46,799 bases of DNA from Bacilli bacterium (lineage in GTDB: Bacteria > Bacillota_I > Bacilli_A > RF39 > UBA660): the NCBI GenBank assembly GCA_017511945.1, contig JAFWHR010000022.1:1-46799 (forward strand). The letters are read 5' to 3'. The notes under the pieces were generated by a model. It saw nothing but the letters and a program-made list of their open reading frames with translations, searched no databases and had not been told where the DNA came from. Shown here one piece after another: positions 8,109-16,793 of this stretch. The position numbers were made by a program, and so were the translations under genes. Each line of letters begins with the position of its first letter. Positions within the stretch are counted from its first letter, which is position 1.

Positions 8109-8360
8109 TTTAATAAAAAGTATTCTTATTTTTAAGTGATTAAACTTTTTATAACCACAAGTTGAACAAATAATTTATTTAATAAGATTATTCATTTCTT
8201 CGGTAATACCATTAGAGCATTTATAAGTAAATGCATTTTCAATGCAATTTTCTATGTTGATAAATGTTGTAATAGCCTTTCTAGTTTTCTTAATTGAATA
8301 AGTAACAATGTACTTTTGATTAATTTCTTTCCCGAAACATCTAGAATATTTCTTCTTCAT
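8109..8360 (-). pseudogene. C-terminal fragment of ISL3-family transposase
   Basis: On the minus strand the frame contains KCSNGITEEMNNLIK, matching the ISL3 (DDE_Tnp_ISL3) signature SNGxxEGxNNxIK. A TAA stop at 8175-8177 interrupts it, after which the same frame continues with CGYKKFNHLKIRILF, matching the expected GYRNFxxFRxRI. Both the missing 5' part and the in-frame stop mark it as dead. Confidence 0.7.
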
Positions 8361-8647
8361 CGACGATAATAAAAACCCATTTTATATATAGTATCTTTAT
8401 GATTTTTAAATTCTTAGGTACCTAAAATTTTAGTTAGATGTCTTTGCCTTTTAATGAGTTTGTCCATAGAAATACTATGAAAAATAATTTAATAACATAA
8501 AAAATTAATGAATAATTAATGAAAATTTTAATAAATTGTTAAATATGAAGAAATGGATATATTTTAAAATAAAAAAATCTTTAAAATTTAGTGTTAAAAT
8601 ATTGTCTAAATATGATAAAATAATCATAGAGAGTAGGAGGGCATAAT
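8361..8647 (+). other. essC upstream region
   Basis: Very AT-rich, with no coding frame that has a ribosome site and no second ISL3 end. The only recognisable element is the promoter at 8593-8621, followed by AGGAGGG before essC. Confidence 0.55.
8593..8621 (+). promoter_or_regulatory. promoter of essC
   Basis: Extended -10 TGaTAAAAT (8613-8621); the -35 (GTTAAA, 8593-8598) is weak. The same -10 form precedes the gene at 5448. Confidence 0.5.
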
Positions 8648-11600
8648 ATGAAAATATTTTTGTTTTATACAGATAAATTATATACGTTTATAATGCCTAA
8701 AGAAATAGAAGGAAGTTTTAGCTTTGATGTAGACAAAAATGAAACTTCAAAACTTATAAATGTAGAAGCAAGAGAAGGTAAATGGGTTATCTATTCGGTT
8801 GATGGAGTAGAATTATATCACAATAACTCATTGGTTTCAAATACAGTACTTACCGATGATACATTTTACATAGTAGGTAAAAATGGAAAGAAGTATTTAA
8901 TATATGCAAAAGATATATCAACGGACAAGTATTCATTATTTAAACATGGCAAAACACCTTTAATTATTGGAAATGATGAAAGAGCAAATATAAAATATAA
9001 TTGTCCGTATTTAAATAAAAATCTAATTAGTATTAAAAAAAGTGAAAATACAATTATATTAGAACAATCACAAATTGGACTTACATATGTCAATGATAAA
9101 ATAAACCTATCTACTCAATTAATAATTAAACCTGGAGACACTATAAATTTATTTGGTATGAAAATAATTGTTATAAATAAGTTAGTCATCATGAATAATC
9201 CAGGAGGAAAAGTTACAATAACTAATAATTCTAAATTAATCTTAAAAACAATTAACAGTGAAGTAGTTAATAATAACATTAAAATAATAGATAAAGAATT
9301 ATATAATAAAAATGATTATTATTCAAAATCACCAAGGATAAGACGAATAATTGAAACAAAAGATATTAATCTTAGTCCTCCACCAACAGATAACTCTAAT
9401 GATCAAATGCCATTTATTATGAGAATTGTTCCAATGCTTGCAATGGGTATGACATCGTGTGCAACACTTATGCAAACGGTTATGAGATTAAATTCAGGTG
9501 AAACGACTTTAAAACAATCATGGCCACAACTTGCCATGTCAATAGGTATGCTAATTTCAATGCTTATTTGGCCATTTGTTATGAACATATATAATAAAAG
9601 GCAAAAAAAGAAAAAGAGAGAAGAAACAATTCAAAAGTATGATGCCTATCTAGCAAAGAAAGAAAAAGAAATTCAAAAAGAAGTTCATTTACAAAGAGAC
9701 ATTTTAATAGAAAACTTAATTACAGTAAATGATTGTTTAGATATCATTATCAAAGGAAACGTTGGATTTTGGGATAAAAGAACTGATCAAAATGATTTTT
9801 TAGTTACTAGATTTGGTATGGGTCGTCAAAAACTTGATATAAATATTAATTATAGAGAAGAAGACTTTTCAATAGATGAAGATGAACTTCGAGAAAGAGC
9901 AGATAATTTAGCTGAAAGATACAAATATATTAATAATGTTCCAGTTAGTTATTCATTTTATGATAACAAAATAACTGGTATTATGGGATTTGATAGAAAA
10001 AAAAGTTTTAACTTCGTGAATAACATTCTTCTTCAATTAATAACGTTTTATAGTTATGAAGATTTAAAAATAGTTGTTTTCACTAGTGAAATTAATAAAG
10101 ATAATTGGGAATATGTCAAGTATTTACCACATAATTTTTCGAATGACAAAAAAATAAGATTTTTTGCATCAGACCAAGATTCAGCAAAATCATTAATGGG
10201 TTATTTATCAAATTTGCTTGCAATTATAAATGAAAAAGGTAGCAATGACGATAAACCAGATAGACCTTATTATTTAATAATAGTTGATGAATATGATTTA
10301 GTTAAAAGATTTGACTTTATAAAAGAAATAACTGAATTAGAAGAAAAAGATAATAAAAGTTTTAGTTTAGTTATTATTGAAGAAAAACTTGGTAAACTCC
10401 CAAGTAAATGTAATAATTTTATATCTCTTGCAAATGATAGTGGAACCATACTTATGAATTCATTTGAAAAGCAAGAGCGAATAACATTTAAAGATGAAAT
10501 TAATAGTAATATTGATATGTTAAGCATTGCCAGAAAAATGTCAAATATACCAATTGAGTTCGAAGAAGAATATGGACATATACCAGATGCAATTTCATTT
10601 TTAGAAATGCATGAAGTTGGTAAAATAGAACAATTAAATGTTCTAAATAGATGGAATATTAACGATCCAACTGTAAGTTTAAGAGCCTTAATAGGTTTTG
10701 ACCCTCAGGAAGAACCAATGTATTTAGATTTACATGAAAAAGCACATGGCCCACATGGACTTATAGCCGGAACTACTGGTTCAGGGAAATCAGAATTTAT
10801 CATCACATATATATTGTCAATGTGTATAAATTATAGTCCAGATGACATATCATTTATTCTAATTGATTATAAGGGTGGAGGTTTAGCACTTGCCTTTGAA
10901 AATAGAGCAACTGGCGTAATATTACCTCATTTAGCAGGTACCATTACTAATTTGGATAAAGCTGAAATGGATAGGACATTAGTAAGTATTAACAGTGAAG
11001 CCAAGAGAAGACAAGAACTGTTTAATGAAGCACGAGAAACTACGGAAGAAAGTACAATGGATATATATAAATATCAAAGACTATATAAAGAAGGTAAATT
11101 AAAAGAACCTGTATCTCACTTATTTATAATATGCGATGAGTTTGCTGAATTAAAAGCACAGCAGCCAGAATTTATGGATAATTTAATATCAATTGCACGT
11201 ATTGGAAGATCACTAGGTGTTCATCTTATACTAGCAACTCAAAAACCATCTGGCGTAGTCAATGATCAGATATGGTCAAATACAAGATTTAGGGTGTGCT
11301 TAAAAGTTCAAGATGAATCAGATAGTAAAGAAATGCTGAAAAAACCAGATGCCGCACATATCACACAAGCTGGTAGATATTACTTACAAGTTGGATATGA
11401 TGAAGTTTATTCACTAGGACAGTCAGGCTATACTGGAGCAAAGTATTATCCGTCTGATAGAATAATTAAGCAAGTTGATAAAAGTATTAATATTATAAAT
11501 GATTTCGGCCAATATATAAAAAGTATCCAAGCATCAAACGGACCAAAACTTAAAGCAGAGGGAGAGCAACTTCAAGCTGTGTTAAAAAATATTATCTCTA

Positions 11601-13204
11601 TTTCCAATCAAACAGGAAAAAAGTCAAGAAAACTATGGCTTGATAATATACCAGAATTAATATACGAAGATGAAATAGAAAAAAAATATGATTTTAAACC
11701 ACAAGAGTACAATGTAACTGCAGTAATTGGAGAGTATGATGCACCAGAAAAGCAAGAACAAGGAATAGTTACTTACAATTATATAAAAGATGGAAATACA
11801 ATTATCTATGGTAATGATAGTGTAGAAAGAGAAATGTTTTTAAATGCAATGGTATATTCAACTATTAAAAATCATACTCCAGATGAAGTCAACTTTTATG
11901 TAGTTGATTTAGGCTCAGAATCAATAAGAACTTATGAAAAAACTCCATTTTTTGGTGGTTATACAACCATAAATGAAGCAAATAGAATTTACAATCTTTT
12001 TGAGCTTTTAGATAAAGAAGTATCAAAAAGAAAAAATTTGTTTGCTAACTACAGTGGGGAATACGAAAAATATATAAAAAATAGTGGAGAAAAAATGCCA
12101 TTATTAGTAGTTATAATTAACAACTATGATAGTTTAAAAGACAACTTTGATGATTTAACCTTTAATGTTTTTCCTTCAGCGACTAGAGATTCTGACAGAT
12201 ATGGAATTGTTTATGTGATGACTGCTACTGGGGTTAATTCTGTTAGGACAGCAATTTCACAAAACTTTAGTAATTTCTATACTTTTAAACTTAAAGATTC
12301 ATATGACTATAGATTCCTTTTCAACAAAAAGAAATCAATAACACCTAGAAATATTACAGGTAGAGGAATTTTAGACAACGGAGAACTATGTGAATATCAA
12401 GTTTTAACAATTTCAAATGCTGAAAATTTGGATAATTATACAAGCGAATTTGTTAAAAATATACAGGATAGGTATAAAACTCATAAAACATATTTAAAGT
12501 TACCATCTATGCCTAGAAAATTAAGACTTGAAAATGTTCTTGACAATATATCAGATTTAACTAATGTACCAGTTGGTATATCTAATGATACAGTTGAAAC
12601 ACAATATGTTGACTTGATTTCAAATATAGGTATAATTATATCTGCACAAAAAATGGAAAAAACAATATCATTTGTAAAAAGTTTGTCTACATTAGTAAAG
12701 AATATTAAAAATATCAATATAATTATTATTGATGCAAAAAAACTACTAGGATTAAATAATAAAGAATTTCCAAATTATTACATAAATAATTTAGAAATGG
12801 TTTTGAAAAGTCTTAAAGATTATGTTGATAAACTAATAAAAGCACAATCAGAACAACAAGGAGTATTAATAATAAATGGAGTTGACGAATTAGTAAAAAG
12901 TATATCTGAGACAAAACCGATGGAAGAATTATTTGAATCACTGAAAAAATATGAAAAAATTGGAACTGTAATTGTAGAAGCAAACAACAAATTAAAAAAT
13001 TACAATACACAACTTTGGTTTAGAAATATAATAAGTACAGGAAATGGTATCTGGATAGGCAATGGTGTAAGTAATCAAAGTAGTATTGCATGTACTACTA
13101 CTAGGAAAATGCAGCGTAAAATTAAAGATGATATGGGGTATATAATAACGGATAATAATGCTGAATTTTCTAAATTGCTCGATTTCTATAATAATGATTA
13201 CTAA
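8648..13204 (+). CDS. essC: type VII secretion membrane ATPase EssC (FtsK/SpoIIIE family)
   Basis: A 1518-residue protein with the full EssC order. Residues 1-190 hold two FHA-like beta domains. About 253-305 has two membrane helices, then a basic coiled linker. A first complete FtsK/SpoIIIE ATPase domain has Walker A GTTGSGKS at 708-715 and the DEF Walker B at Asp830. A second ATPase domain follows from about 1040, where the P-loop position reads YGNDSVERE, lacking the GK-S/T. A third, from about 1300, is also degenerate. EssC drives export of WXG100 and LXG-type proteins across the membrane. The AGGAGGG site at 8636 fixes the start. Domain-1-only catalysis is common in Firmicutes EssC, where domains 2 and 3 bind substrate. 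Confidence 0.95.
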   Translation: MKIFLFYTDKLYTFIMPKEIEGSFSFDVDKNETSKLINVEAREGKWVIYSVDGVELYHNNSLVSNTVLTDDTFYIVGKNGKKYLIYAKDISTDKYSLFKHGKTPLIIGNDERANIKYNCPYLNKNLISIKKSENTIILEQSQIGLTYVNDKINLSTQLIIKPGDTINLFGMKIIVINKLVIMNNPGGKVTITNNSKLILKTINSEVVNNNIKIIDKELYNKNDYYSKSPRIRRIIETKDINLSPPPTDNSNDQMPFIMRIVPMLAMGMTSCATLMQTVMRLNSGETTLKQSWPQLAMSIGMLISMLIWPFVMNIYNKRQKKKKREETIQKYDAYLAKKEKEIQKEVHLQRDILIENLITVNDCLDIIIKGNVGFWDKRTDQNDFLVTRFGMGRQKLDININYREEDFSIDEDELRERADNLAERYKYINNVPVSYSFYDNKITGIMGFDRKKSFNFVNNILLQLITFYSYEDLKIVVFTSEINKDNWEYVKYLPHNFSNDKKIRFFASDQDSAKSLMGYLSNLLAIINEKGSNDDKPDRPYYLIIVDEYDLVKRFDFIKEITELEEKDNKSFSLVIIEEKLGKLPSKCNNFISLANDSGTILMNSFEKQERITFKDEINSNIDMLSIARKMSNIPIEFEEEYGHIPDAISFLEMHEVGKIEQLNVLNRWNINDPTVSLRALIGFDPQEEPMYLDLHEKAHGPHGLIAGTTGSGKSEFIITYILSMCINYSPDDISFILIDYKGGGLALAFENRATGVILPHLAGTITNLDKAEMDRTLVSINSEAKRRQELFNEARETTEESTMDIYKYQRLYKEGKLKEPVSHLFIICDEFAELKAQQPEFMDNLISIARIGRSLGVHLILATQKPSGVVNDQIWSNTRFRVCLKVQDESDSKEMLKKPDAAHITQAGRYYLQVGYDEVYSLGQSGYTGAKYYPSDRIIKQVDKSINIINDFGQYIKSIQASNGPKLKAEGEQLQAVLKNIISISNQTGKKSRKLWLDNIPELIYEDEIEKKYDFKPQEYNVTAVIGEYDAPEKQEQGIVTYNYIKDGNTIIYGNDSVEREMFLNAMVYSTIKNHTPDEVNFYVVDLGSESIRTYEKTPFFGGYTTINEANRIYNLFELLDKEVSKRKNLFANYSGEYEKYIKNSGEKMPLLVVIINNYDSLKDNFDDLTFNVFPSATRDSDRYGIVYVMTATGVNSVRTAISQNFSNFYTFKLKDSYDYRFLFNKKKSITPRNITGRGILDNGELCEYQVLTISNAENLDNYTSEFVKNIQDRYKTHKTYLKLPSMPRKLRLENVLDNISDLTNVPVGISNDTVETQYVDLISNIGIIISAQKMEKTISFVKSLSTLVKNIKNINIIIIDAKKLLGLNNKEFPNYYINNLEMVLKSLKDYVDKLIKAQSEQQGVLIINGVDELVKSISETKPMEELFESLKKYEKIGTVIVEANNKLKNYNTQLWFRNIISTGNGIWIGNGVSNQSSIACTTTRKMQRKIKDDMGYIITDNNAEFSKLLDFYNNDY

Positions 13205-13266
13205 AAAAGTGAGTTCACTTAAAAATGTATAAAATGTAAAATAATGTAAAGTTCTTGTAGATATTA

Positions 13267-13295
13267 TTGACAAGTAAAAAACGCTTTGATAAGAT
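13267..13295 (+). promoter_or_regulatory. strong promoter of the first substrate gene
   Basis: Consensus TTGACA (13267-13272), 17-base spacer ending TGA, TAAGAT (13290-13295), an extended -10. The 5' untranslated region then forms a hairpin: ATGATGG (13303-13309) with CCATCAT (13319-13325), 23 bases before the ATG. Confidence 0.75.
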
Positions 13296-13347
13296 TAAAC
13301 TGATGATGGCAAGCCATTCCATCATATACAAGAAGGAGATGATAACT

Positions 13348-14031
13348 ATGGCTTTAAAATTAAATATCAAAATGTTTGAAGATGGAGGGGATGCATTATA
13401 CGTTGATCCAAGTCCTTGGAATAGTTCATGTGAAAGTTTTGACGCTGGAGCAAGTAAATTCAATCAATCACTTGAGAACAATGAACAAGTAATATCAGCT
13501 ATGAGAGAATTTTTAGGTTCACCAATGATGACTGAGTCATTGCGTCCAGGTGTTACATCGTTAACTAATTGTACAAATGAAGCTCAAAATTATTTTAATT
13601 CAGTTAATAATTGGTCTAAAGCTACTATGGATGACTTTAATAATTATAACAAAACTGGAGAAGCTGGATCTATTAATTCAAAAGTTAACGCACAGACTAT
13701 GCAAAATGTTGAAGCAAACTTTGATGGAAGCAAAATCGGTCTTAGAAGTGCATCTGATGTAGATAGTTTTGTTGAACGTGTTGAAGAGGTTATTAAAAAT
13801 ATAACTGATAGTTTAAGAGAAACAACTGACGCTGCAGAAAGTGCTAAAGGAAGCATACCACCTCAGATTTCTAATTCATTTTCATCAACTGTTCAACAAA
13901 GTCATGATGCAATTACTCAAGCAACAACAAATATGAACAATTTAATAAGAGACAACGTAGAGTCATTTAGAGCTAATTTAAAATCATGGGCTGATTCAGC
14001 AGCATCAGCAGCTAGTGGTAGTGGCAATTAA
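13348..14031 (+). CDS. helical type VII secretion substrate candidate, 227 aa
   Basis: The start is ATG 13348, preceded by AAGGAGATGATAACT; the longer open frame upstream runs through the promoter and is not coding. The protein is 227 residues, soluble, with no signal peptide. It is rich in Ser, Asn, Ala and Asp, mostly helical, and ends in a small-residue tail SAASAASGSGN. A Trp at about residue 90 (VNNWSKATMDDF) sits in a helix break, reminiscent of WXG100 hairpins, though no strict WXG is present. Its place right after essC, its own consensus promoter and a 5' hairpin predict an abundant product, as is usual for EsxA-type substrates. Roughly twice the WXG100 length. Confidence 0.65.
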   Translation: MALKLNIKMFEDGGDALYVDPSPWNSSCESFDAGASKFNQSLENNEQVISAMREFLGSPMMTESLRPGVTSLTNCTNEAQNYFNSVNNWSKATMDDFNNYNKTGEAGSINSKVNAQTMQNVEANFDGSKIGLRSASDVDSFVERVEEVIKNITDSLRETTDAAESAKGSIPPQISNSFSSTVQQSHDAITQATTNMNNLIRDNVESFRANLKSWADSAASAASGSGN

Positions 14032-14041
14032 AAAGAGTGAT

Positions 14042-14074
14042 AAAATTGAAGTTATTATAAATAACTTCAATTTT
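14042..14074 (+). terminator. intrinsic terminator between the two substrate genes
   Basis: A 15-bp perfect stem, AAAATTGAAGTTATT (14042-14056) with its complement at 14060-14074, loop ATA, short T4 tail. Likely partial, since the next gene has no clear promoter of its own. Confidence 0.75.
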
Positions 14075-14090
14075 GCTAATGAGGTGTTAT

Positions 14091-14855
14091 ATGATGATTA
14101 ACATTATAAAATATAGTAAACAAGTTGAAATTATTAAAAAGAATATCAAAGATTTTGAATACGCCATTTTTCAAACGGTTTCAACAGCCAAAAACGTATC
14201 ATATTATTGGAATGATGGATACACTCAATCTTTTTTTTCTGAAATTGATAAGGAAAACCAATATACTAACGAATTAATCAATGTATTATATCATGTATTA
14301 TCATTAATGACTTTACTTTCAACAACATACAGTGATATAAACATTCAAAAACAATATCTTCTAGATATTTCAGGAGGTATCATAGATTCAGACGATTTTA
14401 TTATAAAAGATGATGATGAAGAAACAATAGATAAAAAAAATCAGATTAATAATATGATTATAAATGCAGAGGACAAAATAGCAGATATGATTTCAAAAAT
14501 AAATGTCCCATATATTAAAAAATTAAACTTCGAAAATTTAGATATACAAAAACCTAATCAAGGATTTATAGGTATGCTTGAGGGAATCGATACTGAAATA
14601 AAGAAAGTTGAAAGTGGAACTCAGGAAGCAAAAAGATCATGTGATGCTTTAAAAGATAGTTTATATTCTACAATTAGCCTTTATAATTCTATTAATAATA
14701 GAAAGATTAGTAGAATTATTAATGAACTTGATGACGGGCTTCAAACATTAATTGTCAATCTTGAAAATTCATATAATTATATTAAAGATAGAAAAAATAC
14801 ATACAAAAACTTATTTGAAAAATCAACAAATAGTATAAATAGATTAGAAAAATAA
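14091..14855 (+). CDS. WXG100-like helical protein, about 254 aa
   Basis: I choose ATG 14091, 4 bases after GAGGTG. The N-terminal 90 residues look like a WXG100 helical hairpin: a first amphipathic helix, then YYWNDGYTQSFFSEI (WxxG rather than WxG, with the usual following Phe) and a second helix. Residues 90-140 are very acidic. Residues 150-254 are another long helical segment rich in Asn, Lys and Ile. There is no signal peptide or membrane segment. Position between essC and esaB suggests a secreted partner or a structural substrate of the system. Transcription probably depends on readthrough of the terminator before it. The family itself is not one I can name. Confidence 0.6.
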   Translation: MMINIIKYSKQVEIIKKNIKDFEYAIFQTVSTAKNVSYYWNDGYTQSFFSEIDKENQYTNELINVLYHVLSLMTLLSTTYSDINIQKQYLLDISGGIIDSDDFIIKDDDEETIDKKNQINNMIINAEDKIADMISKINVPYIKKLNFENLDIQKPNQGFIGMLEGIDTEIKKVESGTQEAKRSCDALKDSLYSTISLYNSINNRKISRIINELDDGLQTLIVNLENSYNYIKDRKNTYKNLFEKSTNSINRLEK

Positions 14856-14891
14856 ATAATTATTTTAAATGAGATATGTTAAGGAGGTAAT

Positions 14892-14954
14892 ATGATATTT
14901 AATAGTTATGTTAATATGCAGAATATATATTATTTAACTACCAATATATCATAA
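14892..14954 (+). CDS. 20-aa leader peptide upstream of esaB
   Basis: AAGGAGGT, the strongest ribosome site in the island, is followed by an ATG and 20 codons (MIFNSYVNMQ start) ending in TAA at 14952-14954. The esaB ATG lies 7 bases after this stop and has no ribosome site of its own. The arrangement fits translational coupling, with ribosomes finishing the leader and re-initiating on esaB. The alternative is a decayed former start of esaB; the frames differ. Confidence 0.45.
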   Translation: MIFNSYVNMQNIYYLTTNIS

Positions 14955-14961
14955 TGAGTGA

Positions 14962-15222
14962 ATGGAAAATAAAGTTTTAATTAAGTTAATTGTTCCAGCA
15001 CTAGATAAGGATTTTGATATTTTTATTCCCGTAAATGAAGTAGTCTGGAAAATAAAAAAAATGCTAATAAAAAGCGTCATGGATATTACTGACACAAATC
15101 TAAATGTTAATAGTTATTATATTCTAATAAATAAAGAAAATGGAAATATTTACAATGATAATCAGATAATAATTGATACAGACATTAGAAATATAAGTGA
15201 ATTAATGTTAATTGAAGAATAG
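14962..15222 (+). CDS. esaB: EsaB/YukD-like ubiquitin-fold type VII secretion protein
   Basis: An 86-residue protein with the EsaB/YukD layout: an alternating-strand start (VLIKLIVPALDKDFDIFIP), one helix (VWKIKKMLIKSVMDI), then the strand and turn region (YYILINKENGNIYNDN) and the closing ISELMLIEE. YukD proteins are cytosolic ubiquitin-like parts or regulators of the Firmicutes type VII system. Size and strand order fit well although identity to known members looks low. No Shine-Dalgarno sequence precedes the ATG, so translation likely depends on the 20-codon leader. Confidence 0.75.
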   Translation: MENKVLIKLIVPALDKDFDIFIPVNEVVWKIKKMLIKSVMDITDTNLNVNSYYILINKENGNIYNDNQIIIDTDIRNISELMLIEE

Positions 15223-15345
15223 CTAAGAAACGACAATAACGAATACTATAATAAGTTATAAAAATAAAGATAGTGATGATAGAGAGATATTTGATAATAG
15301 AATCATTATATTTGGTTTAACAATTAAAGAAAGTAGGAATTTTTA

Positions 15346-16626
15346 ATGGGAATAAAAGCAGTAAATGTTGATAATATATCAGTGGATAGTATAAGTAAGG
15401 CCATAGAAAAAAGTATATCTTCACCTACAGTAACTCAAAAAATTATAAGTAACGTGTCAGAACAAGTTAAAAATAGTCCCGTAAGTAACCAAGTACCTGT
15501 TGGACTTGCAAATTCATCAACGGGATTTTCAGCCAATAAAGTAGAGACTATGAACCTCAATAATACAAATGTAACAGTTGAGACAGCATCCGGAAAACAT
15601 GAGTCTTATAATAAGAACCATACTCATTATGGCTCATCAGTTATAAAAAATGCTGATGGATCTACAACTGAAACTTGGATTGATGGAGGTATAACTAACA
15701 GTGAGACAAGAAAAGCCGATGGCTCAGTAATAAAAATAATTGATAGAGATGGAAAAATCACACAATATACTATGTACGATCCATCTGGCAATGCTAAAGT
15801 AGAACTTAAATCTGACGAACACACAACCATTAAAAAAGATGTAAATGGCAATATTATACTTGAAAGCAGCATTGGTAAAAAAGTAATAAATAAAAATGGA
15901 GAAACTATATCAAGTATAAAATATGGTTCAAAAGACGTTATAACCGAAAAAGTTGAAAAGTTGGAAAATGGTAAAACTTCGGTGTATAAATATTCACAAG
16001 ATACTGGAATAAAAACAGAAAGTCTATATGATGGCGAAAAACTATTAGAAAGTAGAAGTTATAAAGGAGATAAAATAATAAGTTCAGTTGATACACTAGA
16101 AGATGGAACCATTGAGAAAAAACATTTCGATGATAATTTACAATTGACATATCACAAAGTTGAAAAAGATGGTAAGGTACAAAGTCTTTTATGTATTGAA
16201 AATAATAATGGTTCTACATCTAAATATGAATATAATAGTGAAACTGGAATGGTTAAATATGAAGACCCAGGTAATGAACAGTATTATCGTACTATAGGTA
16301 GTTATGATACTAATACCGGAGTTGAAATAAAAGATGCTTATGACTTATCTGGTCGTTTAGTTAGACATTCTGAAATAAAAGGTGATACTATGACAGAACA
16401 GTATTATAATTATGCTCCTGATGGTTCATATCATTTAACAACAAGCGAATATTCTAATGGTAAATGTCATGAACTAATCCAAATGTGTGATAGTACAGGA
16501 CAAGTCAACAATGAAGTGTCAAGTGTAAGTACATATAGTGACTTACAGTCGAAAAAAAACAACTACATTGAAAACTGGACAAATAATTATGTTTATGGGC
16601 AACACGATGTATATGATAATTCTTGA
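15346..16626 (+). CDS. large repeat-rich type VII cargo candidate
   Basis: A 426-residue protein beginning MGIKAVNV, sharing the N-terminal IK(K/A)(V/I)N motif with neighbours. Residues 1-90 are Ser/Asn-rich and low in hydrophobics. From about 95 to 400 it is a run of short beta strands with turns of the type (N/A)DGSxxK, DRDGKxxxY, DVNGNI and YDLSGRL, as in RHS/YD-repeat or toxin_YwqK-type proteins, which wrap into beta sheets or cages. No signal peptide, membrane helix or enzymatic toxin domain was recognised at the C-terminus. The ribosome site AGTAGGAA is moderate. Probably exported through EssC, by context only. Confidence 0.6.
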   Translation: MGIKAVNVDNISVDSISKAIEKSISSPTVTQKIISNVSEQVKNSPVSNQVPVGLANSSTGFSANKVETMNLNNTNVTVETASGKHESYNKNHTHYGSSVIKNADGSTTETWIDGGITNSETRKADGSVIKIIDRDGKITQYTMYDPSGNAKVELKSDEHTTIKKDVNGNIILESSIGKKVINKNGETISSIKYGSKDVITEKVEKLENGKTSVYKYSQDTGIKTESLYDGEKLLESRSYKGDKIISSVDTLEDGTIEKKHFDDNLQLTYHKVEKDGKVQSLLCIENNNGSTSKYEYNSETGMVKYEDPGNEQYYRTIGSYDTNTGVEIKDAYDLSGRLVRHSEIKGDTMTEQYYNYAPDGSYHLTTSEYSNGKCHELIQMCDSTGQVNNEVSSVSTYSDLQSKKNNYIENWTNNYVYGQHDVYDNS

Positions 16627-16793
16627 ATTACCTCTATCAAAGAAATAGACAAATATTAAACCCTTGATTAGTTTTGGTTTTAGACCACGATTATAATACA
16701 TGAAGCTATTTTTACTTTTATCTTTATAAAATTTTAAAAATGTTTAATATAAGACAAAAGATTGTAGTTGAAGAATATGGATAGAATTAAAAT

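Larger units (their letters stand above)
8003..8360 (-). mobile_element. ISL3-family insertion sequence remnant
   Basis: The end at about 8003 reads GGTTCTTTGTCAAGCAGTG, resembling ISL3 terminal inverted repeats (GGnTCTTTGTCAA). The adjacent minus-strand frame encodes the C-terminus of an ISL3 transposase. The other terminal repeat and the N-terminal three quarters of the transposase are absent, so this is a truncated, immobile relic between the effector-like gene and essC. Confidence 0.65.

Noticed and set aside
13206-13220. AAGTGAGTTCACTT palindrome after essC as a terminator
   Set aside because: Not followed by T on the + strand and only a short stem.
13267-13347. In-frame TTG extension of the first substrate gene
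   Set aside because: The TTG is part of the -35 box and the extension is upstream of a good ribosome site and ATG.
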